A stretch of 64,000 bases of DNA from NCBI RefSeq assembly GCF_001949145.1, contig NW_019091361.1, positions 901,781-965,780 of the forward strand. The letters are read 5' to 3'. The translations under genes were made by a program, and so were the position numbers. Each line of letters opens with the position of its first letter. Position 1 is the first letter of the stretch. This document shows, piece after piece, positions 1-12,200 of this stretch. Source of the DNA: Acanthaster planci. Taxonomy: Eukaryota > Echinodermata > Asteroidea > Valvatida > Acanthasteridae. Below the pieces are notes generated by a model. That model was not told the origin of the DNA. It searched no databases and saw only the letters and a program-made list of their open reading frames with translations.

Positions 1-361
1 TAGGTACCTTGTTGAATCCTCTACAGTCGTCCTCTGTGCAGTAAAACCTGATAAATAAACTGTGAAGTCCACGTATGACAAGCTGCATCTGAACGACTCG
101 GCTGCAGTTCGAAATGATATACTAATCTATGAGAAGTGCCTGCAGCCACTACCATAGACTTGTGTGTAATTTTAAGCCGCAACCAAGTAATTTGGACAGG
201 GCTTAATTTTGGCTTTGCTGTACACTGTACCTCCCTAAATGACGCTCAATCCCCTAAACTCTCTGGTGGCTTTGCCCGGATCAGGGAGGTTCAGAGTTAG
301 TATTTTCAAATTCCTTTTTTCTGTTCAATATATACAACTTTTGAATTTTCAATCTCCACAG
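1..361 (+). other. Intron of the POLI-like gene
   Basis: Non-coding stretch ending in the acceptor of the POLI last exon at 360-361. I see no other exon, RNA gene or clear repeat in it. Its 5' boundary lies outside the window. Confidence 0.6.
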
Positions 362-1524
362 ATGAAGATGCAGCAGTGAGCAAACTCTTGGACCTTTGTG
401 TGGGTCTCTTCCACAAGATGGTGGACACATCCCAGCCCTTCCATCTTACTCTAATAAGTGTGTGCTTTGCCATGTTCCAGTCGCAGACTAGGTCGGCTTT
501 GAATATTACCAAATTCTTCTCCCCAAGATCTGCAAAGAAAGGCAGTGAGAAGAGTATGTCTAGCGCTGAAAGTTTCCTAGAAACAGAGGAGAGAAACAAA
601 TCGAAGGCCTGTTCACAATCTACCATCGATATTCCCTCGGATTTGCCATCTACATCTGAGAGCGAGAAAAAAAATGTATATGTGCTAACTGAAGGGGTCA
701 CTCCAAGTGTAAATTCCAAATCAGAGGGCAGGGCGAGTCCGAGCAGTCATGACTGTCGACTCGTACCTTCGCTTCCCGCGAGTTACACATTAAATATGAG
801 TTTGTCTAACAATGCTGAAGGGGTCAGAAATTCCGTCAGTGAAATTGACCACAGTTTGGTAACTGTAAGTGAGCGGCAGGGGTGTGGTACTTCATTAATC
901 AAGGGAGAGAAGACGGCAGCAGTTTCCAAAATGCCATCATTCTTTGCTCAGAAATCAGACACCCTTTCTTTGTCACAGCCAAGGGTTAGAGTGAGTCAAA
1001 ACTTGCCGACAGTGGATGGCAGAGATTCTCAGGTTCTCTCAGGGACAAGACCATCATTGGATAAGGAAGTATCGGTTGACAGTGCTAGCTCAAGAATACC
1101 CGACCAGCAGCTGTCTTTGGCATCAGGGGACCGTGATGTTGCACCTTCCTCCGTGCCCCCCAACATTGACCCTTTGGTATTCGCGGAACTCCCTTCAGAA
1201 TTGCAACAGGAACTAACAAATGAATGGAGAATCACACAACACGATTCCATGTCTGGATCCCAAAGTGCATCCCACAAACCCACAGGAATCCCACAGGAAT
1301 CTCTGCATACTGAGCTTGTTGGCATTGACCAGTCTGTTTTCAAAGAGTTACCTTCAGACATACAAAAAGAGGTCCTACAGCACCAGAAACAACACAAACG
1401 AACACTGTCAAGTCCTAAAACTCAGTCAACACTGCCAGTGAAAAGGCCCAGGACCTTTGAAACACGGACCAAAGAAAACACTGGCAAAAGGAGGGGTATC
1501 CAGGACTTCTTCCACAAGAAGTAA
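362..1524 (+). CDS. POLI: DNA polymerase iota-like, last coding exon (5' partial)
   Basis: Translesion Y-family DNA polymerase; only the last coding exon is in the window. A pyrimidine-rich acceptor ends with AG at 360-361, and the open frame runs about 387 codons to TAA at 1522-1524. The exon opens with the end of the little-finger domain (motif FHLTLISVCF, typical of Pol iota). It then has a PCNA-binding-like motif ALNITKFF (about 496-519), a long Ser/Pro-rich linker, and two ubiquitin-binding motifs: DPLVFAELPSELQQEL (about 1168-1215) and DQSVFKELPSDIQKEV (about 1327-1374). It finishes with a basic tail RRGIQDFFHKK. Two UBMs after the little finger identify Pol iota: Rev1 also has UBMs but continues into another C-terminal domain, and Pol eta uses a UBZ. 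The polymerase core exons lie upstream of the window. The last motif resembles a second PIP box and looks unusual for the family. Confidence 0.88.
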
Positions 1525-2334
1525 TGCAATATTAGACAAATAGCGTAAACATGTACTGTGAAGTATTTAACCCTGCGACGCGTTTGCAATTTTTTCTCAC
1601 AGCGCTGCAGCGGCTCCTCTTTCGTTGAGTCCATCCATTATTTCTCTGTTATTGTTGTGGTTTGGGCCCAAATTCTGTTCTAAAGGGATCAGAATGAGTA
1701 GGTAGGCTCCCTCGACTCATATGGCTATGAATCATTGCACACAATTAGTTTCCAAAAATTTTCAGGTACTTTTTTTTGGGGGGGAGGGGACAGCACAAGA
1801 ATTACGGCAGAGTGTATTTGCAACACGTGTGCAGGAAAATTGAAACATGTATTATTCTAACAAAATATCCCCTAAATAGACTGAAACTAAACTCTGAAAC
1901 CATAGAGCTACAAATTCTATGAAAAAGAAAGGAAAAAATAGTAGCCAAACTGTCAAAAACTGAAAATATCATTGAAAGTACATGTAAACCCTGAAACTGT
2001 ACAAAAGCCAAACTGTACTTTCAAAACCCAAAAATTACACAGCGATTGAAACTAAACAGACTGAAAGTCGGAAACTGAAAGTGTACCAAAAAGCAAGCCA
2101 AACTGTGATTGCAAAACTGTAAACAGATGGAAACTCTGAAACCGAAACAGTCCAAAACTAAAAACTGTAATAGCAAAAAGGATAGAAATGGCACCATATC
2201 AAAGACTAAAATTTGCCCCCCCCCAAAAAAAAAACCAGAAATAAAGAAAGAGTGGTTGATATTGTTTGACAAAGCATGCAAGTTCTGTAACGGATACAGT
2301 GGTCAAATGTTCCAATGTTCTTGGATTGGTACAG
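1525..2334. other. POLI 3' flank with low-complexity sequence
   Basis: No gene is supported here. The first part should be POLI 3' UTR, but no convincing AATAAA is seen close to the stop. It holds G-rich and C/A-rich homopolymer runs (about 1771-1792 and 2215-2235) and the GAAACTG-type repeat listed separately. Confidence 0.5.
1840..2170. repeat. Degenerate GAAACTG/AAACTGTA tandem repeat
   Basis: Words such as GAAACTGAAA, CTGAAACT and AAACTGTAC recur at irregular 20-40 base spacing, with intervening A-rich sequence. It reads as an old, decayed tandem array. The unit length is not constant enough to define by eye. Confidence 0.5.
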
Positions 2335-2787
2335 TTACTCAGCTGACAAGCACTCAACGCAGGTGATGGTTGTTGTCATCTTGGTGGTGCTGTGCTGCTT
2401 GCAGGCAAATCTGGAACATTCCAAGCAGCGACGCCTGGTCCTCTTCCGGTTGCCGGTGGGGCAGTAAGCGCACCTTCTTTGCGGTGACAGGTCCTGGGGT
2501 GGGGGAGGTAGGGGAATGGCTGGGAACTGGACATCGAACCCCACAGCTTTGATGGCCCTAATCACGGACGTGGGTAGTCGATGGGGCTGTTGCATGCGAG
2601 TCACGATCTGTGGATTGACGAGTTCCCTGATGAGCAAGTGGGTGAAGTTGTGGCGGGTTCTGTCCTCACCACGCAGACCAGGGTTGACTTGCAGGTAGAT
2701 CACAAAACTGTTGATAACGGCACAGTTGAACAGGTGGTAAAATACCACCATAGGCCAGCGCTTGGTGATGCGGGCACAGTTATATAT
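2335..2787 (-). pseudogene. Truncated piggyBac-type transposase, C-terminal part
   Basis: An open frame on the minus strand ends with TAA at 2335-2337 and can be read upstream to about 2787. The N-terminal part carries the helix typical of the end of piggyBac DDE domains (RWPMVVFYHLFNCAVINSF). It is followed by LxxREL and a Cys/His-rich domain with the pattern CAYCPTG...RRRCLECSRFACKQH...CVEC, the zinc-binding end of piggyBac/PGBD transposases. The family is normally about 500-600 residues; only about 150 are left and the catalytic aspartates are missing. Homology stops in an AT-rich stretch near 2785 with no acceptor AG at the break, so this looks like a truncated copy rather than an exon. 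It lies just downstream of IDNK on the same strand. An annotated gene model could include it as a PGBD-like fragment. Confidence 0.8.
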
Positions 2788-2931
2788 AGTTATAAAGAAT
2801 ATAGTATTTAATATTGTTATATAAAGAACATCTCACCATAGTTAAGAACTGTACATTCAAATTTGGCATTTTTAAAGAATCAAATGTTTTTAAAAGTCAA
2901 CAAATTTTAGGACGATTGTAAAAAGTCCATT

Positions 2932-5829
2932 TCACAACTGCTTGCAAGTTACTTGTGCTGAGATAAAGTCTAAAATGTGCGTTACTATGACATCAACTGG
3001 CTGGCCAATATCTTCAGTTAAAATTCTTATCCCTTCCTCTGGGGCTGGTTCTTCAAGAGTTTCAAACTGGGAATCAAGTAATGCCACTGGCATGAAGTGG
3101 CTGTCTCGACCACTCATCCTTGAAGAAATGACCTCCCTGTCTCCTTTAAGATGCACAAAGGTTATGCTGTCCATGAAAGCTCGTTTCTTTGTTGGCATCT
3201 CTGGGCTGAAGCTGCTGTCGTGTCTTACCGAGCATTTCTGACGGACAGCTTCCATCTGTCCCGTGCACAGAATTTCTCTGTAACTCCTCTTCAAAGCAGA
3301 ACAGGCTAAAACGCCACCCTGGTGGTTGATTCTCCAGCTGAAAGAGGAAGTGGACAAGCTTATCTTGTACATTTCATGAAGTATGTGAGTTTATAATCCT
3401 TGTACTGGTACACACAATGTAATGACAACAGATTAGATAGAAAACGGGCATCTTTTTGTGTCTAACTGGGTAAGAAAAAACTTTCAAAAATCTGATCTGT
3501 ACAATGCACTTCTTATATTTTGATTTCCTTTATCCACACCTAGATATCTGTTTCATCCACACATAACTGTACTGATGGACATGGCCATCATGTGGGTACA
3601 GTTTCCCCAGAATCTCTATTGGTATTGAAAGTGCAAAATATCTCGTAGGGCTTTCACTGATACATGTAAGTAGTTCAAAATTATCGTACATGTACGAGGA
3701 TATCATGATTTACCTTTTCAGAATGTGATGTAAGGTAAGAAGCCATCCATGCCTGTCCTAGGGAATTGAATCAAACAGTGAGGAAGAACTTGGAGAGACT
3801 TGGGGGAAAAGAATTGCCAACCAACTACATTTTACTTCATCAGAGGGGAGAAATCTAGCTAAACATTCTAAAGATTCTATTCATGGTGAGACCAAGCCTG
3901 ATATCAACTAGCTGTGTCTGAGATCAATGCACATTCCAATGGTAAATGGCTTTAGCAGCTAGCCAGTGGCTTCCAGTTGCCACGTTACAGGCTTTTTCAT
4001 ATGATCAGCCATAGCCACTATATTCAGGCATGGCCTCGTTTCACTGTACACAACAACATATTGATGTAGAAAGACATTTGAAAGTTCAGACCTTTATAAA
4101 GTTTCTCGAGTTGTGGTTGGTGAATTTTGTGACTAGTGTAAAAGGAATTCCAAATGTGTGACCTACTGTCTTAAAACCACCTGTCCCAACAGTTACATTG
4201 GAATCAAAACATACTGGCATGTAGGAAAAAAAAGTTTATGTTTTGTATACATGCAGGTGCTACTTTCATATCCTGTCGCATATTAAACCTTTTCATTCAA
4301 ACTTGAAAAATGTTGTTGCTTGTGTTTTTCTCACAATATCAGATAGGTATATCTTCAGCCAATATGACATGCAGTCAGATCTGACCGCACTGCACCCACC
4401 TCATCAGTCAGGGGAATTCCCTTTGCCATTTTTTGTTTATTTGTCTCAGGGTGGTGATCATCAGCATCTATAAATTCCCAATCAGCCTGTATGGAGGCAA
4501 AATATCAAGCACTGGAATTACTGATAAAATGTTCAGATTCTGTGACAGTTTTCGATTAAATTGTGGAGTTTAATAGTTCAAATGCTTCACTTACAGTTTT
4601 GGCGAGATGTCTGCCAACGGTAGATCTGCAAAGAGAAATAAAATACATGTATATGATTCTGAGTATGATAGGTTAATATGGCACGTCAGTACCTATTCTG
4701 CAGTAAAGGTAGCTTTGTTCCAACAACTGATCCCTGTTAGTATCATGGCTATGCTTTGGCTGGCTCACTGAATAACCATTGTAACTGTTATGTGTACAAT
4801 GCATACTCATAAACCCTACACATTTTGTTACGAAATAAAATTGAGCAAACTATGTTCGCCAAAGACTTCCAATTACTATTGTTATGGCTTCTCTTTTTCC
4901 TACTCTTTATTTTTTTTTACGTGCATGTGTCCTTCAAATTACTCAACTGATGTGTATTGAGACACTGTCACCGTGTACATAAGTAGTAGCGTAGTCAACG
5001 TGCTCACTGCATAGCAGGGCTGACAATGTGCATGTACATATATCATTGATAAATGCGTCCATCCACATGGTACACAGAATACTACACAATCACCACATTT
5101 CCTCTTTCGCAATTTTGGCACGTTTAACTCGGCCTACTATTAGACATCTCCATAGTATTTCAAACCTTTATCTGTGCACAATCAATGTTTTCTTTTTCAG
5201 ATCATTTCATATGGTACATATTGTCTTTGCAAATACATTTGATGGCCGAATAAATAATCATAAAAATCATTAGCCGCATAGCAGGAGAGGCATCTGTGGC
5301 CCTCGTGCTATTTAATGTCGGTGACTGAATATGGTCGCCAGGTCCCTTATTTCACCAAAACTGACTTGACAGTAGGCCTATGTGGCAAAATTAGGGACTG
5401 GCAAATATACCGTCATGAACACTTGTGACATTGGGAAATAAGTGAATTTCCCGCTGTCTAGCCACCAAGCATTTGAGCATTAGTTACTCATGTACACCCT
5501 AGTTTTTTTCCACTTCATTGCATCTGATGAAGTAGTTGTTGCTAAGTGCAGCATCTTATGTTAAGTTGGTCAATGAAGTGCTACCCCCGGGCCATTTTCC
5601 ACTGATCATGTACACTGATGACATGTTAAGATGTAGTACATCAAACAGGTCCCAAGTGTGACCGGAACCAAAGAGAAAGGATCATCTATCATGTCTATGC
5701 TGTCGTGGCTGTGACTGCAAACCAATTAATTAAGGAAAATGCACAATTCCATCATCTATCTGTCCACGGATGCATCCCTCCAAATATTTACTTGCCGCTT
5801 CCACAGACACCCATCAACACAACTGCCAT
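2932..5829 (-). CDS. IDNK: Gluconokinase, complete, five coding exons
   Basis: ATP-dependent phosphorylation of D-gluconate to 6-phosphogluconate, feeding the pentose phosphate route; probably cytosolic. Exons on the minus strand: 5792-5829, 4595-4625, 4400-4486, 3714-3757 and 2932-3337. The CDS is 606 nt (201 aa); the human protein is about 187 aa. All junctions are GT-AG and the phases agree. The start [13 protein letters not shown] has an in-frame TAG just upstream. The P-loop GVCGSGKST is split by intron 1. Then come [23 protein letters not shown] joined to [21 protein letters not shown], and [16 protein letters not shown] near the C-terminus, all hallmarks of the GntK/IDNK family. No signal peptide or membrane helix is seen. 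A possible ATTAAA poly(A) signal lies at about 2806-2811. The gene is divergent from the FRMD gene starting at 6288. Confidence 0.95.
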
Positions 5830-6287
5830 TGCTGTTGTTTCTTTGCTCTATCGATCAACGTTCCTCAGAAGTCAGATTCATCATTTGATTTTGAGGGGAT
5901 GACCTTGCTATAAACATGCCAAAAGCTACATAAAGTGTTTAAAAGATGCAGGCTACATGCAGCTCCCTGATGCCCAAACTCTATATTTAGTAAGAAAGAA
6001 ATACTCAAACGCATGGGGGCGTGTTTAACTTTGTATTTTCCTCTTAAATCCATGCAACGGAAGTATACAAACGGTATCGATGCGTGGATGCATGGTACGC
6101 CAACCATGCCAAGGTACAAAACAATACGCAACTGCAGGCATCGGTACTGTCCTGCTGACGCATATATTCTAGAAGAAAGATCAGTGTGGAGAATTGCCGT
6201 ACCGTGCGAGTAGTGTAGATTAATGCTAAAAAACCCCGATTCCTTGGGGATGGTTTAATATTTGTGTGTTAAAAATGTGACACATCC
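5830..6287. promoter_or_regulatory. Divergent promoter region between IDNK and the FRMD gene
   Basis: About 458 bp separate the two start codons, which point away from each other, so both 5' UTRs and any core promoters must overlap here unless there are further non-coding upstream exons. I see no obvious TATA box at a sensible distance from either ATG. A small hairpin-like run, CCCCGATTCCTTGGGG, lies near 6234-6249. The regulatory role is inferred from gene arrangement, not from recognised binding sites. Confidence 0.5.
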
Positions 6288-9200
6288 ATGGCGCGAGTAT
6301 TCCAGTGCACAGTTAAAGTGCTTGATGATCAGGCTGAGGCTGTTGTCGTCGATTTTAAGGTGGGTCTGGTTGCCAGGGAGTGCTACTGGCACTGCTGGTT
6401 TTGTTTGTGCCTAGGCCTAGCTAGGCCTATAGGCTATAGTATATTATTGTATTACTAGTAGGCTTATACTGTACTAAATACAATGCTACCGTTAGTTAGG
6501 CCTAGTGCCTGCGCCTTTGTTAAGGAGTCGGGCACTTTTCAGGGTTTTTTTTTTGTTTGGCCCCCACAAATGTACCGTTGGAAAGAGATTTTCAAAAGAA
6601 ATTGAATGGTATAAAATTTAGTTCAATAGCTGTTAGTATAGTGATTTTTTTTTTATTAAATTAGGAGGCGCCTAGGTCACTTGGTGTAATTACTAATTAG
6701 TCCGTATTTGAACCACATGGACTGTCTTGTTCCTCATTGGTTCCACTTCCAGACATGCCATAGTTGGACAAAGATCTGTAGTTAAGTCACAGAAGAAGTA
6801 TAAAGTAAACAATATTTTTCATTATGGAGAACTTTATCAATAATAAACATAGGATACATGTACATACAGGACAGTTGAGTTGGGCTTGAAATATTTTGTG
6901 ATGTGTGAAAGATCACTGAAGCGTAGTTTTGATGTGATATTTTGTCAACAATATAAAATATACATTTAGCTATAAAAATAGGGGACCAAGTCTGTCAGAT
7001 GTCATAAGTTACTTTAAGTCTGTTCATGTTTGACATGGTCTTTTGATAACATTTGATTAAAACAACGTGTGGTTTATGCACTTGTTATTGCACCTTGCTC
7101 CCCGTGCACCTAGCCCCACAAATAGGGCTGTAGTGGCTCTCTTTTACAATCTGTCTCTTTTCTGTCGCAAATGTGTGGATCGTTGGTGAAGAGAAGCATA
7201 CTGAGTAAAATAATTGATTAATGCCATCATAATGGGTGTGTTGATGACTTGTGTTTTATTTTGCTAATTTGACAATGAGGGTAATTGTTTTTGTACCATT
7301 CAATTTTGTTTTCCACAGAATGGTACAGTTTTTGATTGAGTATTTTTACCCAGCCAGACAAAAGTTTACCTATACTTTTATATACTGTACCTACCATACA
7401 TGTACATGTACATTGTGCCATTGTGCAACAGAGTACTTACATGTAATTAAATTAAAGTCTATTTCATTTGTTACTTTTCAGGGAAAAAAAAATTAAATTT
7501 TAGTTCTAGGGGCTGCTTTTCACATCCCACTCCCTAAACCTGCAACATTGACATTTAAGCTTTTACCAGGTAGTACAGTGGTACATCACTGTCTATGGTG
7601 ATTTTCTGGGGCTCTTATTTTGCAATTCGGGGCAAAATCACCCAGAGCCCAAGGTGAATTTTTCCCCGTCACTTTTCCTTTTTGTGCTTGATTTGTCTTA
7701 CGGGATCCATGACAAAATAACCAAACAAAACCAAAAAAAACAAACACAAGAGTATGAGTTTTCAAAAACTTGTAAAGGAGACGATGAACTACATGTTTAA
7801 TGAAGCCCTTTGGGTTGCAGTTGTAAATACATGTACATGTAGTTTTGTACAGGACAAGTGCAGACAAGCTCTTCCAGATGTCATCTTGTCAGCCCGTCAC
7901 TGCAGTGAAATACAGAGGCTTTTTATGGACCAATTTTGTAGAGTTGGTCATGTACATGCATCACCAGAATTGATGTCAAACTATTACTATTTGTTTGGCA
8001 GGTAATTTTCATTACTTTATCACTCTTGGAAATTACCGGTAGAAAATGTGTTCTGATCTTACAAAATCACGTGTCAGATGTGACAGGGACATGAAAACAA
8101 CGGACCCTTTCATTTCAGGAATTATCCATGTACATGTTCGGTTCCTGTACATGTACTCACTTGGTCGCAAAGGCAGAATTAAATACATATTTTATAATAT
8201 CCCAGCCTTTTTTTAAGTGAAACCGGATACCAGCAAAATATACACTTTATTTTTAAAAGGGCAATAAGTACGGTCCATACATTCTCCAGCACCTGCACTT
8301 GTACTATCACATGCAAGGTCCCAGGCTGGACTGAAACGAAGAATTCCATATGGATGCCACATGACACTCTGTACCCAAACTCTATGAGTAAAAGACGGTG
8401 GAGTTTGGGTAAAGATGGAGCTTCCAAGATGAGGGTTGGGTTTTTTTTCTACTCTACTTCACCGTATCAGGTTTTAAATACCAGTACTTGTTAGAATCAA
8501 AGAGGAAGAAAAAAATCCATTACAAATTTAATGTCCCAGCATAAATGAGGCTGAAAATGGGGAGCCAGCAGAAAGCAAAAAAAAAAGAATTATTCGTGAT
8601 AAAGTTCTACATGTACAATGTAGTCCTTCTTGAAATCATTACATTATTACATGGAATTTTTCATTCATTGCAGGAAATTTTTCTCACTAAGTGCCTTTAC
8701 AGTGCGTACCACCTGCTTGCTTTCAGATGCATTGTCCATGCACTAGCTGGTACATAAACGTTAAATGTACATGTACCAATAGACTTTGTTTTTGTGTTCC
8801 ACTTTTTTTTTGAAACAGCACTGTGTGTGGATGTGTAGCATTTGAGAATTTGTTTGAAAAGATATTTTGTTCCCCTCTAAAACGGAGCCTAAACATACAT
8901 GTAGCAAGATCTGAACCAGCCTGTCCGTTGAGTATTCAAGTATCCACCACGTATGCACGTGTATGGTATGTATACATTGTACATGTAGGTAATTGGATAT
9001 TGTGGATGTACATGGTACGTATTATTCCTCTTGCCTAGTCATGCTTGTTTTCACTTCATGCTGGGCATGTTATAGATTACATCCATGTACATGTATGTAT
9101 TGCAGTTTAACTCCGTCAACAATGCAAATGACTTTCCCATCACTTGGAGGATATAAATAAAAATTTCATGGATATACTGGTACATGTACAAATGTTCGTG

Positions 9201-12200
9201 TATCGGTAGTGTACATCGATTCCCTGACCAAGTTGGCTAACGTACATGTGCATGTAACAGGCAATACGTGGGCATGTAAATAAACATGTACAGGTCAGCA
9301 GTACCGTCATGCGTTCTGTGCATTCTAATATCTTGCAAACTTGGTAGAGCCTGTGCGCTCATCAAATGAATACAGTGCACCTGCATATGTACATGTACAT
9401 GCATGTATACACCATTCAGTACCGGTACATTGTACCGGTACGTACGTTGTACATGTGTATATGTGCATGTGTATATGTTTTGAGAATTCAACAAAACGAT
9501 GAAATTTTGTAACAAAATTATGTGGATTTTTTATATTATTTTGTTTGTTTTTGTTTTGTATTTGAAAAAAGACAGTCATTCTAATTAAAATAGACCATTC
9601 TCTAAAAGCTTCACATTGTCACAGAACATGCATAATTAAGTTTTTATTTGCTTTTAGAACAAGACACAGACGTGACAGTTGTCTGTGTCTTGTACAGTTC
9701 TGGGCAAGATACTTTCAGTGCATGTAGTCATGTACATGTACAGTGTGTAAATTTATATTGGTTATCCAACAGTATGCTACGGTATCTTGCCTTGCCTGTA
9801 TCTTCTCAATTTTCAGGTATCGACCGTTGTTTAAATTTTTTAATAGCATTTCTGTCCCTGGCTGTCACAATGGTACATGTATGTTCATGTATCATGCTGA
9901 CACTACACGTAATATATGTGTACATATACATCACATACATGTAATGTACATGTACAAATGTACACATGTAAATGTTTATGCACACACTCACTTGTACAGT
10001 GCACTGTTATGAACACTTTGATTTCCATACTGAACTGCCTAACTGTGTAACCTTTCAGAAGAATGGCAGGAATCCCATTAGTTGTCACATGGGAAATGAT
10101 GGACAACTGTTTGTCTCCCTACTCATCTGTCTGTGTCCGCACAAGATGAGGAGGCAATTGAAAGCAAACCTTTGGTGATTCGACTGAATGAGTACAGTGT
10201 AGAGGTGGATTGTTACAATGTATGACATTAATGTGATGACTGAACAAGTGTGTAATAGGGAGACCAGTTGACATGTGCCCGTGATACCTTCACAAAGTTG
10301 TTGGAAACTTTAAGATTGATCATTTAACATTCAATAAATATTGAATTTGATTTACATGGTAAATGCAGGGGTCGAAATTAATGGTGATCCGCTGGCCTGA
10401 GGCCAGTAGAAAAGTCGGCAGACCAGCTGATCTAATTTACTTGGCAAATTTAATAAAATATTGAACTGGAAAAAAAAAATCTGTGTGCATTGTGACCCAA
10501 ATCAGTTGCACATGCATGTACCGTAATACAGAATGTACGTGTACATTGAATATTCCGGTAGTCAGAGTTTGAATGTGTTTCACTCTAACTGGTAAATGTG
10601 ATTTCAAGAACTTTGTCATGGTCGTTTTTCAAAAAGGAATTTTTAAAACAGTACAAAACTTTGCACACGGACAGCACAAGTACCGCTACATGTACATGTA
10701 CACAAACAATACATGTATGTACATTGTACATGTACACTGTCCATGTACTGCAGGTTGTATGCCATTTTCACAATACATTGTGTATCTGAGTTTTCATGCA
10801 GTGTCCTGTTGGTCTTTGATGCCGTGGTGTGTATGATAAAATGAATGTGCATCGACAGTATCACAATAGTACAATATACATAACTATAGTTACTAAAGTT
10901 TGGTTCAAATCAACTTAAACTTTTCAGATGTACTAAACGCAGATGTAATGTACATGTATGGTGCATTGTACACTAGGGTAGATGCTGTTCATTTTACCAG
11001 TGACTTTCCCGTGCCTCTCCCATCGCTGAGTTCACAGAGGTACATGTATGGAACACGTCCAGCCAAAGAAAGCATGCTATGAGTTGCTTTTCGAAAGTTG
11101 TTGAAAACATCTCCATAACTACTCCAACTTTGTTGTCTCTTGTGCAGAAGGATGCCAAGGGCCAGTACTTGCTTGATGAGGCCTGTAGCCGACAGAACCT
11201 GGCTGAAAAGGACTACTTTGGCCTACGCTTTATCGATGGAGAAAAACAACGGGTGAGGAGAGTCTGTGAAGTGTGAAACAAATATCAGTAGCTTTTTAAA
11301 GTTGAAGGTTTGGGGAGAAATGACAGTGATGTGGGCAAGCCCTGTAGCGCACGATGTGTTTTGTAAATATGGAATTTTTTGTGCAAAAATAAAATTACAA
11401 TCTTTACTGATTGCTAGGATGGTTTTGAGTCAAGTTCATTAGAACAGTTTCTGTACCGTATGTTCCAGAGCAGTGCGGCCTGATGAGGTTTTGAAATATT
11501 GTTTGCCTTCTTCAATTTTTACCACAGCATTGGCTTGACCTTAGGAAAAGCATTGTGAAACAGCTCAGAGGTAAGTGTGATGAGAATGGACATTAAAATG
11601 TAAATGATACATGTAAATCATATAAAGTTGACTGCGCCACTTGAGTACTTGTATACGTGTATGTACGCATGGACATGAATGTTTGGAGCCATCCTCACTG
11701 CAGTTCGTTCTTCGAGAGGGTGGGCAAATATGAACCTGACACAAATTTATGACTCACAGCAAATATTTGCAGTGTGAATTCACAAAACTTCAACACATTT
11801 TAGGACAGAAAACATTTGCTGGGTAAGATCTGTTATGTATGAAGTTGCTGTCTTTGCAATGAACAGGCTTTAAGTTCCTAATACCATGAATACATGGAAT
11901 GATATATTGGTCATGTTGGTGGGACAGACAATTAATTAGAGCACCGTTTCTTTGATAAGAAAGTACATGTATATACATGCAAGTCTAGTCAAGCACTGTG
12001 AATCAATAAACTCTAGCCTTGGTTCAGAAGGTTTTGCGCTTACTTTCTGTTGGACTCGAGAGTTAAGTTGTTAAGAGAATGATTGTAACATCAAATAAAG
12101 ACTTGGACAATTAGTATTCAGAAAATTACTAGTGGTTAGAAGTTCTTTACACTAGTTCCTGCTTTAAACGGAATGATGCACATTTTAATCTGGAGCTTCA

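Larger units (their letters stand above)
6360..11147 (+). other. FRMD intron 1
   Basis: A 4.8-kb intron after a 24-codon first exon. It holds many TACATGTAC palindromes, densest around 9000-10000 and 10680-10740, plus a partial MITE of family C near 7971-8126. No coding exon is supportable. Confidence 0.7.

Noticed and set aside
2109-2366. Lys-rich 85-codon frame on the plus strand
   Set aside because: Derived from the GAAACTG repeat and an A-rich run, and overlaps the end of the piggyBac fragment on the other strand.
7586-8005. Overlapping short frames on both strands in FRMD intron 1
   Set aside because: No motif, partly inside a MITE of family C, and not compatible with FRMD exon phases.
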